64,000 bases of DNA from Paguma larvata (GCA_030068075.1 CM057828.1:109722699-109786698), one strand, 5' to 3'; positions 1-14,228 are shown, counted from the stretch's first letter. Made by a program: numbers and translations. The notes: generated by a model from the letters alone, not told the origin.

Positions 1-3000
1 CTTAAAATTATATATGTAGCTTGTGTTTGTGGCTTACATTTTTACTGAACAGTGCTGTTCTAGATGGCTTTCCTTGTTCCTTCTCTATAAAATCAAAGTT
101 GGTAAACACAAGGCTGCCTCCTTCACCTCCCTTTTACAGTACATAGGGAGCGTGATTGTACCAAAGAAACAAATTCTAGCAGGGACTACTCTTTAAAAAC
201 AAACAAAAATGTGGCATCCAAATACTAGTGAAAGACAAATCAGAAATCTTATCTTAGACAAATAGCTCTTAGAGAACTCAAAAGGAGAAATAAACAGTAG
301 TATGTATGTGTATGTATGATTAAGTTTATGTATGTATACATACAAATAAAATCTCCCAAATTCTAGTTCTAATTCCAGTAGAAGAATTCCTTAGTGTCAA
401 TATGTTGGGTTGGGTTTTCGCTCCTATATGTCATCAAAATCAAAGAACAATAGTTTATTTTGTTGCCTAATATGAATTGAGGTGATTGAAGTCATGAATA
501 AGAGTTGTTAGGAAAAGATGTTATTTTTCATACTTTAGATACAGAAGAAAAGTTCCTCAGCAGTCCCAATTTTATATATTCTTGCTACATAACTGATTTG
601 AAATTAGAACACCAGTTCTAACATGTTGAAATAAATTTTTCTTTTTACAAAATATATTGCCAATACTATTGTTTAAGACGAAAGCTCACTTTTAAAAAGA
701 TGGGGGTGTTTTTTATATTAAAAAATTCAGTTATAATAGAGTTTCAGTTTAGGTAGCAAATAATAACCTGTTATTATTGTATCCCACCTTGTATTTTCAG
801 TCTGTTTGACTTTTAATTCAATTTTTTCCTCAACTGTCTCAAAGACTTAATGCATTCATCTATTCTGTTCCGTGCAATTATAAAGGTTAAAAATATTTAA
901 CATGCTCTCACAAATAAAAATTCAAAAAAATTATCTGGAGAGATTATCTCCAAATACTCAGTAATCCATATTTCTCACTATACAACTCATATCATATCCA
1001 CTTTGAAAATTTAAATCTTTAAAGTTGCCTATAGTTACAATAAGCAAGACTAATTCTAATTCCTCAACTATTTTCATATAAGACAGTAAACTGGATCTCA
1101 AGGCTTTTTCAAAACAGGTCTCAGTTGCATTTTTTCCCATTCTAACAGCAAATACAAAGTTTGTTTTCCTCCTTAATATCTTTTATTATTCAGATACAGG
1201 AAGAACAAGTATTTTGAAAAGATGATAAAATTTATCATAAACCAAAGAGAGGGCTACCAGACAAAAATCAGCAGATTTTTCCCAAACTTAAGTGCTTCAT
1301 GAATAGTGCGTATCTTTCAGAACTAAGGTTTCCAAGATCGCTTTAAGAGCTTTAAGGAAAAAAGATGAATAAAACTAGATATGGACCAATTAATGTCTTC
1401 ACCAGCACTTTAAGTCCTCATTGTCGATACGATAGTATCCTGGTGACTATGATCTGAACTGTTCTGCTAGACGTTTATAGTCTCTTGGTGACAGCCAAAA
1501 TTATTCTTATTTACTATTAACCTACTTTTAATCTTGACATTTTCAAAACTGACATGCTCCGCTTCTTCTTCATAGTCAATGCATGGTATTCAAATGACAA
1601 TTTTACTTAGGATTGGTCTTTTTGAGAGGCATCAGTACATTGTACAATAGACCAGTTAGGTTTTCTGATATTAGAGTTTAGAAGTAAAGGTGAGACATTA
1701 ATTTATTTATCCTTTATGAGGTTTCCCTCATGAAACCAATGTATATGTCATTCCCTAAAGACAGGAAAAAGGTGTAAGACAGGAAAAAAACTGCTGATTT
1801 TAAAAGTAATTTTTTTTCAATTAGGATCTGATAAGCAATTTTATGTTCATATGCCTATTAAAGATTAAGAAGATCTTTGCTTTCATACTTTCTGAAGCTT
1901 GATACAGATTAAAAAATGGCTTAAGGGACTTTCTCTGAAGTAAAGGTAAGAGATCGCTTCAAAAAGATCATGAAAAGCAACTCTTCAGAGCAGATTATAT
2001 CAATTTAATCTAAGTCACCAGACTATTTAAAGGCTATCATTGCTTCAAAATTCTTAAATGTAAACTTCAAGACATCCAAGAAGAGCTCTTGATGAGGGAT
2101 CAACCATAGTAGTTATTAAACTGATTTAAATGCAGGCTGACCTGGACACAAATTTTACTGTAATTGGGACTTTTTAAAAAAATAAAACAAAAAAAACACG
2201 TATACATCTCTAGGACACGCTTTACTTCTAACCAAGGAAAACCATCTCTTGATGCACGTGTGTCATGTCTTGCCCACAAGTGGCTGCCTAGGCCATCCTT
2301 CTACGAGGAAGTCGGATGGCCTCAAACCCTCAATGGAGCATTCCAAAACCAGACCTGCATTAGGAGTGTGGGCCCATGAGTGTGCACTCACTACATAGTG
2401 CTTACCTTTAGAGAACAAGGTGGTTGACACAAACTGATCAAGTTCTCACACCCCACACCTCCAAGAACACTGAAAAAGATCTGCAGATCTTTCTTGGTGC
2501 AGGAGGGACCTCTTTTTAATCTTCTTGTGGTGGAAGTTAAAGATTTTCCTGAAGGAGGAGAGAAAGTAAAATATTATACTGAGATCATACCATTTGGTTC
2601 AAGTTTATCTACCTATGCTACAAAATATAGGTTCTGAAAAAAAGAAATTAGATAACATCATGAGTATTCCAAAACCATATTCCCTTCTTTCAAAAAAAAA
2701 AAAAAAAGTATCTTTCCTAAAGAATATTTCATGCTTCGAACATTACTCCTTAAACCCAAAACCTTAAGTGGGTACTTTAATTTCTACCCCAGCACTGAAC
2801 TACCAGTTGGGAAGTTGAGAAAAATACAGAAAAATTCTGGGTTGCCAAATGATCATAGTTATAGAAGGTCCATTAAAATAAGTAAAGCTAAATTCACTGA
2901 AGAGCAATGAGTCAGACTCATTGAACTAGAAGAAATTTTGCCCTTCTTCTATACCTCTGTATTACCAAATAATGACATAATGCATTTCCTGAAAACAGAA

Positions 3001-5006
3001 AACTAGCCCTTGGTGTTAATGCCACGGAATCATATATGAAGCAATCTATGAGAATGTCAAGCTCCCAGAGAAAAACGGTTTTGGCTTTTTTTTTTTTTAC
3101 ACTGATTATCTGAAGAGCCTTGTTAAATAGTTCCTAAAATATAATAAGCACTGAAAAAATAGAAAGAATATTAACCAATTAGTCAATATTCTCAAGGTTG
3201 AAAGTTGCATAAAACAATTAGAAGCCTACAAATATCCTGAAAAATCTGAAATGTGTTCTCTAAAAATAATATTAGTAATATAAAGTCCTAATTACATATT
3301 AAATAATTTAAGAATATAATGTTTTTAAAATGCTGCACCTTAACATATTTAGGAGAAAATGCTATAAATCAATTATTAGAACCCAAACTCCTAAAAAGAA
3401 ATGGAGTATTTTGTTCAGATCAGAAAATCACATGCTGTACCTTAAAATATATTATCAACTATCAAATAAAATAATAATATTAATATAGATATAATATAGT
3501 CTTAATATATTTCTTAATATATTTATTTCATCTTTTGAAGATAACCCAAGTGATAATAAAGTTATCTCTATCTACAATTGTGCCTAAGTAGAGCAAATTA
3601 TTATCATAGTATTAAAATGCAATCAGAAAATGCCAATCAGTATGATATTCATATATATTTTAAATAAATATGTACATTTTGTTCCATCTCAGAAAACTCA
3701 AAATTTAAACAAGAAATGCTGAATACTATGTTTCTTTTTCTTTAACTTATAGACTATTATTAAAAACAGACTGATTTCCTTCAAGTGTTTTCTCTTCCCA
3801 AATTGATAAATTAGGAAAAAAAGGAAGAAATGCTAAAATCGGTAACAGATTAATCAATCATACTGATGAAGGACTGAGTATGTTTTTTATTCCAAAATGC
3901 AAGGTCACTAGGAATCAGACAAACAACTATTATAAAGTACTTGATTCCATTTGACCCCAAACTCTACAAATGTAGAACTGGTCCTCAAAAACAAACTGGA
4001 TAGCCCATATGGGGAATTCCATTTCAGGGAATAGGCAGCCATGTAGTGTACAGCCAAAACCACAATAAGAAAACAGGTAGTAAATCTAGGATTATGCTTG
4101 CCCTGTATCATTAAAACAATGCTTTAGTTGACAGATTATGCCTTAATTATAGTAGTAAAAACTTCCCACATTTCACAAATAATTTCAATTTAATATCTTG
4201 TATCAGGGTATCAATCAAGCTTAAAACAATTTTCCCATTTTGGACACTTTGTAAGCCTTTGAAACTAACTTTGTGGGAAAGAGATGAAAACAGTTACAAA
4301 GAACTAAGTACAATAATATGCCAAAAGGAGTTTAGAAGGGGTAAAGGAAAATATGAGGTTGGAGATTTTGCTACCAAAATCTTCTTTGCTACCAAAGTCT
4401 ACCTTGTCGAAGACTGTGCTATCTGGTTGAATCCTCACACCCCTGGGAGGAAAACAGGAAACAAGTTCCCCAAATAGAGGTACTGACTAGGAGAAACTCC
4501 TTTAAAATCCTTATTCACACTATTGAAGAATGAATCATTTGCCTTATTTCCACTAGCACGAGGGGTGATCTAAGTTTATCATATTCAGAGATTTAGTGTT
4601 CAAATTTTAATTTCACTTGCAAGTGTATAGTAAACTATACTAACAACTAATTTACGCTCCTTACAAAATTCCCCTGAGCGACCTACCTTTTCTGCTTCAT
4701 AATGACCAATGTTTCTCATACTGCCTGTAGTAAAGAATTGTTTTAATTCACACTGTGGGTGGACCCATGCTCATAGACTACTGCTCCCAACTAATACTCA
4801 AACTTAGTACAGGCAGCTTCACCGATAACCAGATCAGTCTAACATTCAATGAAATAAGGTGATGTTCTTGGATCACAGAGAACTGTCACATTGCTATAAA
4901 AGTTTCTAAACAGGTACAAAATTGAGAGTAAGCATTTAATCATGGACTGGTATAACCAGCACTGGTTTGTAGTCCAGACTTCACAGAATGCTGATCTAAG
5001 TTACAG
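1..5006. other. AT-rich intronic sequence, nothing recognised
   Basis: No repeat family, exon or RNA gene is recognised. A slightly more GC-rich patch at 2200-2560 has an open frame of 71 codons with no familiar protein match. Short A runs occur at 2691-2707 and 3091-3100 (as T). Confidence 0.5.
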
Positions 5007-5018
5007 GTGTAGGGTCTT

Positions 5019-5309
5019 TACTCATATGTGAAATTTAAGAAAAAAAACAACAACATATGAACAATAGGGAAGGGGTGGGGAAAGAGAGAGGGGAGCAAAC
5101 CACGGAGACTAGTAAAGATAGAGAACAAACTGAGGGCTGATGGAGGCAGGTGAGTGGGGGAATGGGCTAAACGAGTGATGGGCATTAAGGAGGGCACTCA
5201 TGATGAGCACTGGGCACTGTATGTGAGTGGTGAATCACTAAATTCTACTCATGAAACCAACATTATACTATATGTTAACTATTTAAATAAAATTTCGAAA
5301 GGAAAAAAA
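5019..5309 (+). mobile_element. L1 3' end, 5'-truncated insertion
   Basis: The sequence matches the carnivore L1 3' UTR pattern (GATGAGCACTGGGCACTGTA, then a GTGAATCACTAAATTCTA-type stretch) and ends in an A-rich tail. A 12-base target-site duplication GTGTAGGGTCTT flanks it at 5007-5018 and 5310-5321, fixing the insertion limits. Confidence 0.9.
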
Positions 5310-5499
5310 GTGTAGGGTCTTATGATACCTTATACTTTTTCACTACATCTATTTTCCAGTTTTAATTCATCTATGCCCACAGAAATTACTGACTAATAAA
5401 TAATCAATGACTTGTTCCAGTACATTCCTTTTTATCAGTTCTGTAGAACAATGACACAATTTTCTACAACTGTAGAAATGTTCTGTATCTCCTCTGCCT

Positions 5500-5648
5500 A
5501 AATGGTAAACGTTAGCCATGTGTGCTATCCAACACTTGAAATGTGGCTAGTGTGACTGAAGGACTGAATGCTTAATTTTACTTAATTTAAATTAAAATTG
5601 CCACATCTGGCTAGTGGCTACCATACTGAGTAGCACTCAATTCGGGAG
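5500..5648 (+). mobile_element. Partial element related to the TIR element at 5836
   Basis: It shares the GCCACAT...GGCTAGTGGCTACCATACTG phrases with the next element and looks like a copy with decayed ends. It is a non-autonomous DNA transposon relic; the family name is not certain. Confidence 0.55.
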
Positions 5649-5835
5649 CACACTCCTGAATGCTGTATTATTATCACCTGATCTTTTAATCAGCATTTAA
5701 AAGTATCACCCATTTCCTTCAATCCTAAAACAAATATTTTAAATGTAAATATCACTCTATGCACATATGGGTATTTACATACTTGTAATTACATCACATA
5801 AACTTACTATTTTCACCTAACATTTCTCCATATTT

Positions 5836-6050
5836 CTAGAGCTGCACTGTCCAATACCATGGTCACTAAACCTATGTGAGTATTTAAGCATAACTAATGG
5901 TAAATAAAATTTAAACTCCAGTTCTCCAGTTGCCTGAGCCACATTTCGAGTGTTCAGTAGCTACATGTGGCTAATGGATACCATACTGGACAGTACAAAT
6001 TATACAACTTCTCATCAACACAGAGAGTTCTATTGGACAGTTGTTCTAGA
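5836..6050 (+). mobile_element. Non-autonomous DNA transposon with terminal inverted repeats
   Basis: The left end TCTAGA..GCACTGTCCAATA and the right end TATTGGACAGTTGTTCTAGA form an inverted pair. The middle has the GCCACAT / TAGCTACATGTGGCTAATGG pattern seen widely in mammalian genomes. It is probably a short hAT-like MER element; no transposase is encoded. Confidence 0.65.
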
Positions 6051-7479
6051 GTCTTCAAAAATAATTAAAGATAACATGATATTTTACACTGATGTTCTAT
6101 AATTAGTCTCTACATCAAGTATTTTTCTCTATATCTATGATTTATAATTAGCACAATATTTATTTCGTAAATTCCTACTGAGTGAAATAATCTGAACATT
6201 GCTGCGATTCTCAGCATATACTCCTGGTAGACCTTTCTAAAAGAGTTTAGTATCACTGCTTATCTTGCTAATATTAGACTTCTTTTTAAAAATTGTAGCT
6301 CCTTTAATACAATGAAAAAACTGTGCAAAGTCATTTTAACTTGTAACTTTGTGATAAGTATATGGGTAGATATTTTTCCTTGCATTTATTTTTAATATTT
6401 ATTTTCATATTCTTAATTTGGCATATTTTTCTCGTTTATATATTAGGATCTTGATGCCTAAATTAGCATATTCTGCAATAATAAAAAACTGTTAAAGCTG
6501 TTGTCATTTTCCTTGTAACTTTTGAAGTAGAGATTTCCTTCAACCTTCTGTGATGCTTTTAATTATAATATTTCAGTCTCATAATTTTTTTTAGATATTC
6601 AAGTATATCTTTGCACCTTGGTTGAGTTCCACTAATGCATCAAATAGGAGATATAATGGTATTTTCTATGCTTTTTAATTCCAATGGTTGTATAAGTTAT
6701 GGATGAAAACATTTTTTTTTGTCTAATCAGTTTTGCAGCGATACCACTGAAGACTACTATCTAATACCATTGAGTGAATATCCTTTAAGTGGCTTCTCCA
6801 ATAGGAAAGAATATTTTATCATATATTCAGTTGTTATGTAGATCGGACTAATTTTGGATTCCTAATAATGCTCCAGTGACCTATGTTGTACAAAATGAAA
6901 AACAAAAAAAAAAGGTTTAATCTTCAGAATTCCCATTAAGAAAGCACCTGTATTAATTTAGGAAAGTGAGTTAGGAGGGCATGGATGTGGACAATGCTTT
7001 GCTCAAAGACTAAGAAAAAAAATCCGCTGGTTCTGTCACCTACTCAAGAGTTTCTAAACTCACAACCTGCTAGATTTCTGAAACTAGTTAAAGGGGTTGA
7101 TTTCACACCTGTATTGATGCTGACAGAAATCAGGGTGATGCCACCCTGCATACCAAGCAGAGGCAAGAGAAGTGAGGTGCATTAATCAGGCACAGAAATT
7201 TGAGTAAGTCACAGGATGAAGGGCATTTCTCTTAACTCTCATTGACCAGGAAGCCACGGTCAAGGAAAGTTTATATTTAAATCTCTAGGGGGCAGAGAGG
7301 TCTCTTGTAACATCTGAGTTACATATCTATCCATGCATCACTCCATGGTTTTAGACACTGTTGCTTTAAAAGGTTTATGATACATAGTAGGAGTGTAGGG
7401 GTGAGACTTCCCCTCATTGTAGAATGACTATAAAATAAATCACTAGGAATCTTAAAAGTCAGAAGCAAACTTAGAAATC

Positions 7480-7960
7480 TATAAATTACAGCCAATTTGC
7501 CAATATTCTTATGATTCAGAAAGTTTCTCTCTATTTATTTGATCTTAAAATGTTTTCTAATATGTTAATGGTTTCTTTCTAAAGGTCTAACATCTTTCTC
7601 AAATTTATTGCTAAATATTATATTTTGTTTGTTGTAATTCTGAGTTGTCATTTCCCATTAATTGCATTACTACTGATGTAAAGATACAGTATATTTATTA
7701 GATTTTATCTTTCATAAATGGTTTTAAAGCTTACTGGCATAGATTTTCTACATCAACCGTATCATCTAAAAATGAAATATTTTGGTTTTATTTCTTCTTC
7801 TTCATGTTCTGTCCATGGACAATGTTAAATAAAAATGAAGTTAATGGTGATTGTTGAATAAACTAATAATAAAAATGATGACTGTTTCACTCTTGAATTT
7901 ACGAATGTAGCTATCTAAAATCATCCCTACCTATGCTACTATTCTGTTAGATGATACTGT
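7480..7960 (-). mobile_element. Old L1 ORF2 remnant
   Basis: Read in reverse, the segment resembles a decayed L1 reverse-transcriptase region; the plus strand shows the typical order of T-rich text, ATCATCTAAAAATGAAATA and a GTTAAATAAAAATGAAG motif. It has many stops and no usable frame. Part of 6100-6860 may be an older fragment of the same kind. Confidence 0.45.
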
Positions 7961-9159
7961 TTAGCTTGTGGACTTAATACAGTTTCTTATTCCTTAAAGT
8001 TCAACTTATCATCCGTGACTTAACACAAAGCAATATATTTGACCAAGCAGAACCAGGAAAAGGTCCTCAGTTCCAATCTGGTCAACACTGAATATGCTGG
8101 TTATACAAAGTTATCCTAATAATGACAATGTTCATGAAAATCACTAAGAAATACTTCTGCTCTATAAAAATCCTACAATTACATGAGTACTTAAGTACTA
8201 TGTGCTCCTTGTACCCAAAGTTACTCTTGGGTAATAATTAGGCATTTAAGAGATATCAAAAGCATCAGGTTTCTTTCTGGGATGAACTATGTCAGGAAAT
8301 CCAAAAGCCATAGTTTACGAGAGAAATTTCTTCTTTATAGAAGAATTTCCACTAATAAATGTGGAAGGGGTGGCAGATTAAAAATTATCTTGCAAACCCT
8401 ACTGATAGAATTGATTCAGAGAACAATCAGCAAGAGATGAAACAATGAGAAGAAAGGTTGAGAGAGAATGGGTGTGATGTCACCACTGATCAATTTGAGC
8501 ATCACCAAGAGCGTGACAGAGAGACACTACATGCTCCCTGATGTGATGTAGTGTGAAGAAAAAATCCTGTGTATGAAGTATTCCTGTCCACCTTCCCTCC
8601 AGCATCAAAATAAAAGCTGAGCCTGAATCTAAGAAAGTATTTTGAGCTAACTGCTAATTTGCAGACAATTTAGAGATTAGAGAAATAAGTTAACTGGGAA
8701 GCTGACAGAAAAATCCAGAATAGGGATATTATAAGGGAAAGCTTACTCAGTTTCTTTAGTAAGTCATGAACAGGAAAGACAGGGGAAGAGAAGGAGAGAA
8801 GGAAAGAAGGAAATGGGTGAGGGAGGTAAAGGGGAAAGGGAGGTAAACAGGTAGGGGAGAAGAAAAAGCCTTTGAATCACAGAGAAGTCCTGCCAACCAA
8901 ATGCTATCTGGATCTTGCTTGCATTCAGTAAAGCAAATGTAATAGGACGTTTTGACTCACAACTGGAGGAAACTGAATAGGGAGAGAGTACCAGGTGATA
9001 AATAATCATTGTTAAATTGTTTGATGTCAGAAAGGTGTTCCGGGTATATAAGAAAAAGTGTCTTTAAAGAAGTGCACACTGAAGAATGTAGAAGTAAAAA
9101 GAGTTAAGATATGGGATCTACTTTAAAACAGGGAAAAAAGAGGAAGTAGATGAAGCAAA

Positions 9160-9275
9160 TGTGGTGAAATTTGGTTAATTGTTAAATTTGGGCCACAGAT
9201 AGAGGGCTATTACACTAGTCTCTCTTCTTCTCTGTATGTTTGAAATTTTTTACAGTAAGTTTTTAAAATCCAGCT
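9160..9275 (+). repeat. Ancient interspersed repeat tail, family uncertain
   Basis: The phrase TTACACTAGTCTCTCTTCTT followed by GTATGTTTGAAATTTTTTAC is a familiar mammalian repeat 3' end. I cannot name the family with confidence. Confidence 0.35.
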
Positions 9276-9599
9276 GCTAGAAACATCGTGTAGTAAGCTA
9301 AATATATTCTAGTGTAAGTAAAAATAGAACTATTATTTACTACCTTTCCACATACCAAACATTCATAACCTATACAGAGCAAGGAGGCAAAAGATAGGAC
9401 AGCCAGTCTTGCAACAGATGTGCCCACATTTTAAAAGATTCATTTTAAAATTAATTTTTCCCATTTCCCCTTCTGCAACCCCCCCACCTGTGTTGCGTCT
9501 TCCAAATCTTCCACCTTTCACTTGCATCCCAAATTACCTACTTGAGCCCTCTCTACTTCCTCTCTCAGCTAGAATTCTCCAAAATGTTGCCCATACCGG

Positions 9600-9755
9600 T
9601 TTTAATCATTTTCTAGGTCCTCATCCACCTTTAAACCAATGTAGTCAGCCTTTTACTCCCACCTCTCCACTGAAACATCAAATGGTCTTCTAACTATAAA
9701 ATGCAATGAATGCTTTCTGGACTTTGCCTTATTTGGCCTACAAACCACTTTGAAC
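9600..9755 (+). mobile_element. Probable L2 fragment
   Basis: Text such as CCACCTCTCCACTGAAACAT...AAATGGTCTTCTAACT resembles an interior stretch of L2. It is decayed and short; a pyrimidine-rich stretch from 9460 may belong to it. Confidence 0.4.
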
Positions 9756-9925
9756 ACTAGCTGTACAACCTTGGGAAAGTCACTCAGCCTCTCTGAGCCT
9801 CAGTTTCCTCATCAGTAAGAGAGACAGAATAGCATATTTCTGATAGAACTTTTGAGAGATCCAATAAAATAATGTATAATGAAAACACAATCCACTGTTA
9901 AACCCAAGAGGCACTCAACCAAGGT
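9755..9925 (+). mobile_element. MIR element
   Basis: It contains the MIR core (ACCTTGGGAAAGTCACTCAG, then CTCTGAGCCTCAGTTTCCTC) and ends with a decayed AGGCACTCAA 3' part. Confidence 0.85.
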
Positions 9926-10081
9926 TAAGTTCTGACTCACTGAGTTTGTTTTCCTGGGTACCTGACAACCAGGAAGGGTTTGCCTTAGCTAATATGAATT
10001 AGCATTCTGGTCTCCAAAATAGGTCATTTTCCAGGCAATTAATTGAGGCATTAAATTTTTTTTCTTAAAAAATATATATAG

Positions 10082-10250
10082 TGGATGGTTGCAACAGTGT
10101 TGCATGGTGACAGAGGGTAGCTACACTTGAGGTGAGCATAGCATCCTATATAAACTTGTTGAATCAGTATGTTGTACACTTGAAACTAATGTAAACTAAT
10201 GTAACACTGCATGTTAATTATATTCAAGAAACCCAATTAAAATTAATTAG
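10082..10250 (+). mobile_element. L1 3' end fragment
   Basis: The phrases TTGAATCAGTATGTTGTACA and CTTGAAACTAATGTAA followed by a TTAATTATATTCAAGAAA-type end are the L1 3' UTR signature common in carnivores. No target duplication is evident. Confidence 0.75.
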
Positions 10251-10995
10251 ACTTGCTCATATTGTTACTGTGTATATAAATATCTCTACAAAAAAATTTT
10301 TAATTCTAGCTCGACAATACTTTCGGAAACAAAATTTCAGAAAAGTAAAATAATTTGTGCCCCCCAAACAATGGTTCATATTGGTTGGGTCTGCATTTTT
10401 AAAAACTGTTCCACTATTCAAATGACCCATTCTTTAACCAATTGATATTTCCTTATCTGAATGAGACTGACTGGTCGCAGGTAAGTAACAGGATGTAGTG
10501 TGTTACAGCCTCACTGGGCTAACTGTGAAAGCATAGTATTTCATATTTAGTAAATAGGTATTTAGGTATTTGAGTAAATGACAGATAAAAGTTTAACATT
10601 CATAGGGCTATCTAAATTTATATGCTCCTCTGAAAAATGTAAGTGAATTTCTACTGGGTAAAATGTAGCAGAAATACATTTCAACCTGTACTTCCATACA
10701 CCCCTTATGCACGCCGCCGTGCACACTTCCACCTGTCATCACTTAGTCTCCCTTTACAGAAAGAATTCTATAGCTTAAGATGGGACCATGACTTGTCACC
10801 TTATAGTCACAGCAATTAGGTTATTATATTTGCTGGCTCTTGACTTCATTTTGAATGATTGCTTAATGATATATAAGACTTTTTTCCACATGACCACATT
10901 TAAGCAAATTCTCCATAAATTTTTTCTGTCAATTTTATTTTCTTATAAATTTTAGTCTTCTTTCATATGACTGCTTTAATATTTCCTCCAAATAA

Positions 10996-11212
10996 TTTTT
11001 AATTTTATGTTTGTTTATTTGAGAGAGAGAGAGAGAGAGAGAGAGCACGGAAGCAGGTGGGGCAGAGAGAGACACACACACAATATCTGAAGCAGGCTCC
11101 AGCTCTGAGCTGTCAGCACAGAGCCTGACGCGGGGCTCAAACTCATGAATAGTGAGATCATGACTGGAGCTGAGGTCGGACACTTAACTGACTAAGTCAC
11201 CCAGGCACTCCT
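10996..11212 (-). mobile_element. Can-SINE (felid type)
   Basis: The tRNA-like head, read on the minus strand, lies at the right end (GTGACTTAGTCAGTTAAGTG), followed by a CT-rich block and a T-rich plus-strand left end. A target duplication CCTCCAAATAA is present at 10985-10995 and 11213-11223. Confidence 0.95.
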
Positions 11213-11441
11213 CCTCCAAATAACTTTTAAATTTAAATGTTATTCTTGTCCAAAAAATGTTTGCATTCAATACCCTTGTAAAATTTTAACATTTAAAATG
11301 AAGTAGCTCATCATGTTCTTAAATCTACTATTAAGCCTAAAATAGCATTGATTTTAATTTTTTGATTTTTTATATGAAAAATATTCTAATTACGACCACA
11401 GTAGCACCTAGTAGTTCAATATACCAAACAACTTCTTATGG

Positions 11442-11444
<3 letters not shown>

Positions 11445-11478
<34 letters not shown>

Positions 11479-11494
11479 TGTGTATATATACATA
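11445..11494 (+). repeat. (GT)16 microsatellite with TA-rich end
   Basis: GT repeats are uninterrupted from 11445 to 11476, then a GGTGTGTATATATACATAT stretch follows. The length makes it likely to vary between individuals. Confidence 0.95.
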
Positions 11495-13469
11495 TGGCAT
11501 TTTTTACCCAACATTCACCTGACTCAATACCAGTTAGGACACAGACCTATACAACACTAATGCAGAGCTAAATAATATCATGGTGCTCCAATTAGCAACT
11601 CCCAATGAGTGAATGATGTTTGAGTCTGTGAGATTATTTAGCAAAGCAAACAAGTTTGTATGTGTACATATGAATTATACTTTATTTCTTTTCCTTTAAA
11701 ATGCTTTAGTCTACTTTTTAATGAATTAGTAAAATTAACCTAAGAACTCCTGATGCTACAGAACTAGACATGCCTTAATAATGTTGCAAATGATAGAGTT
11801 GGTAATGACGGCTGCAACTATTTAAAACTTTTTTCTAAATAAAAAGTGAGTCAAAGGTATAAAAAATTTGGTATCTATTGAAAATTTTATTAGAAAAAAT
11901 TAATCCCTTACAAGGAAATCAGTTTGAAATTAGGCAGACTAAAGAAATTTTACATTCCCCTTGTGAAGCTCTGGAACAGTACGTAATTTATACGAAAATA
12001 TCTGAGAAATCCTAAAAAGTATATGTAAAAATCAATAATGTATTTTCACTTGAAGGAATCATGTAAAATACTTTGTAGAACAGCATTTTTTACTGTTATA
12101 TTTGGACATTAAAAAACTTAATGAATTCTTAGTTCTTCATTTCAATTTGGTACAATACTTTGGGATGGATATATACATATGTGTACATATATATAGGCAT
12201 ACGCACACACATATATAAACATGACCTATATTTAGTAAATATGATTCAAAATTTTAATAGGTTCTTATATCTAAAATATATGTGGCAGAACAGGAAGTAG
12301 GGCTCAGATTTTCTGCTTCATGTCTAAGTATTCTTTCCACAACCCTAGTCTTTCCAGGGCCTAAACAGAGTGATGGCATAATTCTTTTGATACCAGAACA
12401 CTATAACTAGCAAGTGGTAGATAGCTAGTAAGTTTTCAACAGAAACTTCGTGATTGATCCTATCTAAACTAATTACAGTCAAGGGAAACTATACTTGTAG
12501 TATTCAAAGGATTTTCTCTCATTTAGCATCTTAACAATGAAAAATATTTCCATATTAAAAATGAAAACAACTAGGTTGTGAAATACTTTAGATTTAATTC
12601 AAATATTTAATCTGAAAACAAATCATTAGAGTACTTGCTTGTACTTACTATAATTGAATGAACCCACAAATATATAAATTCTCTTTTTACATATGTAGAC
12701 TCAAGTCAGAATCATAGCTCAAAGAAAATGTCATATTAAATTTCACCCTGAAATCGTTTTCCAAGAATTACTTAGCAAAAATTATTCAACTCTTACATTT
12801 TTCTAGGATGTCAAACTAAGAGACCTAGTAAAAGTCAACATAAAAATATTTTTACAAATTTAAAAATATTTTCACAAATTATATATAGAGTAGTAATGTA
12901 TTATATGACTATTTCATGAAAGAAAATTTGTTTTCTAATGTAAAGTAACAAGCAGCGCTATATATGATTAAGGTTACAAATGTCACAAATATATTGCAGA
13001 CTTATTATAGGAAGAAATCCTTTCTTTATATATCTGCAGGGAAAAAAATACTTAATATCAACATAGTCATTTCCTTCTCAAACTTAATCTAATCTGGTTT
13101 GGGCTCACATCCCCTGGGATAAATAAGATCTTTGCTACTTCCTAGTCAAGAAAGATGAGTTCCACGATGCCTAGGATGGACTAAGTTTTGGATTAAATGA
13201 TGAGACAACCTTGGTAGTCCTGGAGATGGCAATGCGTGGAGGCCTTTGAGTGACTGCTGTATTGCTGCTAAAGACAGCCCGAAACCTGGGCAAGACTCTC
13301 ACTGATGTTTTATGTAGCAGTAATAAAGACAGCAGTTCTTTGTAGTGCAATACCTATATATTTAAGCCAACATTCCAAAATTACTTCAGTTGGCCCAACT
13401 TTGTGACAGGACATATTCTGACATGAGGAAATGATTTCATTATTGTTATTGTTGTTGTTAACTGTAACA

Positions 13470-13700
13470 TGTGGAGCCTTCAAGCACTTTCTATGTGCCG
13501 GACACTGTTCTCGGCATTTTATACATGTCAAACAATTAATTTTTCTATAAGGTATGTACTCTTATTGCCCCCAGTTTACAGATGAGGAAACTGAAGATCA
13601 GAGGAGTTCTACAACTTTCCTAAAATTGCAAAGCTTGTAAATGCCAGAGTTAACATTCAAATCCAACCAGTCTGACTCTAGGTTGTAGCTTCTTAGCCGT
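13470..13700 (-). mobile_element. MIR element
   Basis: On the plus strand the reverse MIR order is seen: GCACTTTCTATGTGCCGGAC, then CAGTTTACAGATGAGGAAAC, then a remnant of the AAATGCCAGAGTTAACATTC motif. Confidence 0.85.
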
Positions 13701-14104
13701 TACAACACTGACATTTGACATTTTGACATTTTTCATGTAAAAATGCTTTACTAATTTTATTAAGTGATCTGTATTGTAGAACATACATGAGGCATTATGA
13801 GCTTATTTTGCTTCACATCTCTTGGTACTCAGAAACCTGAAGATCTTTCCATAGTAGTTTCTTGTTTTAAATAAGCTAAGTAAAAGCTAAGACTATTTTA
13901 GTCTCTACCAATTTCTAAGGCTGATTACCAAAGAATTTTTATTCCATTTTTAAGTCAAAATGAATAACTTTATTTCATGAAGTAAGCTGATTAAATGATT
14001 AGCATACTAGGGATCAATTCTCAAGGTATCTTTAAGAAAGAATTGCTTTGTTTTTATAGAGTCACAAGCCACTAAACTTTATTGCAATTATTTGTTTAAT
14101 GTCT

Positions 14105-14228
14105 GTCTTCTCTGACAGAATATAAACTAGAGGGTCACATCTGTCTTATTCATGACTATATCTCCACTGCCCAATGCCATGCCTGACATAAAGCAATTTG
14201 CCAGTAAGAATTTACAGAATGAATGATG
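14105..14228 (+). mobile_element. L2 3' end
   Basis: The order CACATCTGTCTTATTCATGA, CCACTGCCCAATGCCATGCC and GAATTTACAGAATGAATGA follows the L2 3' end. Confidence 0.7.

Noticed and set aside
2164..2379. 71-codon frame in a slightly GC-richer patch
   Set aside because: No recognisable protein family, no splice context and short length; chance frame.
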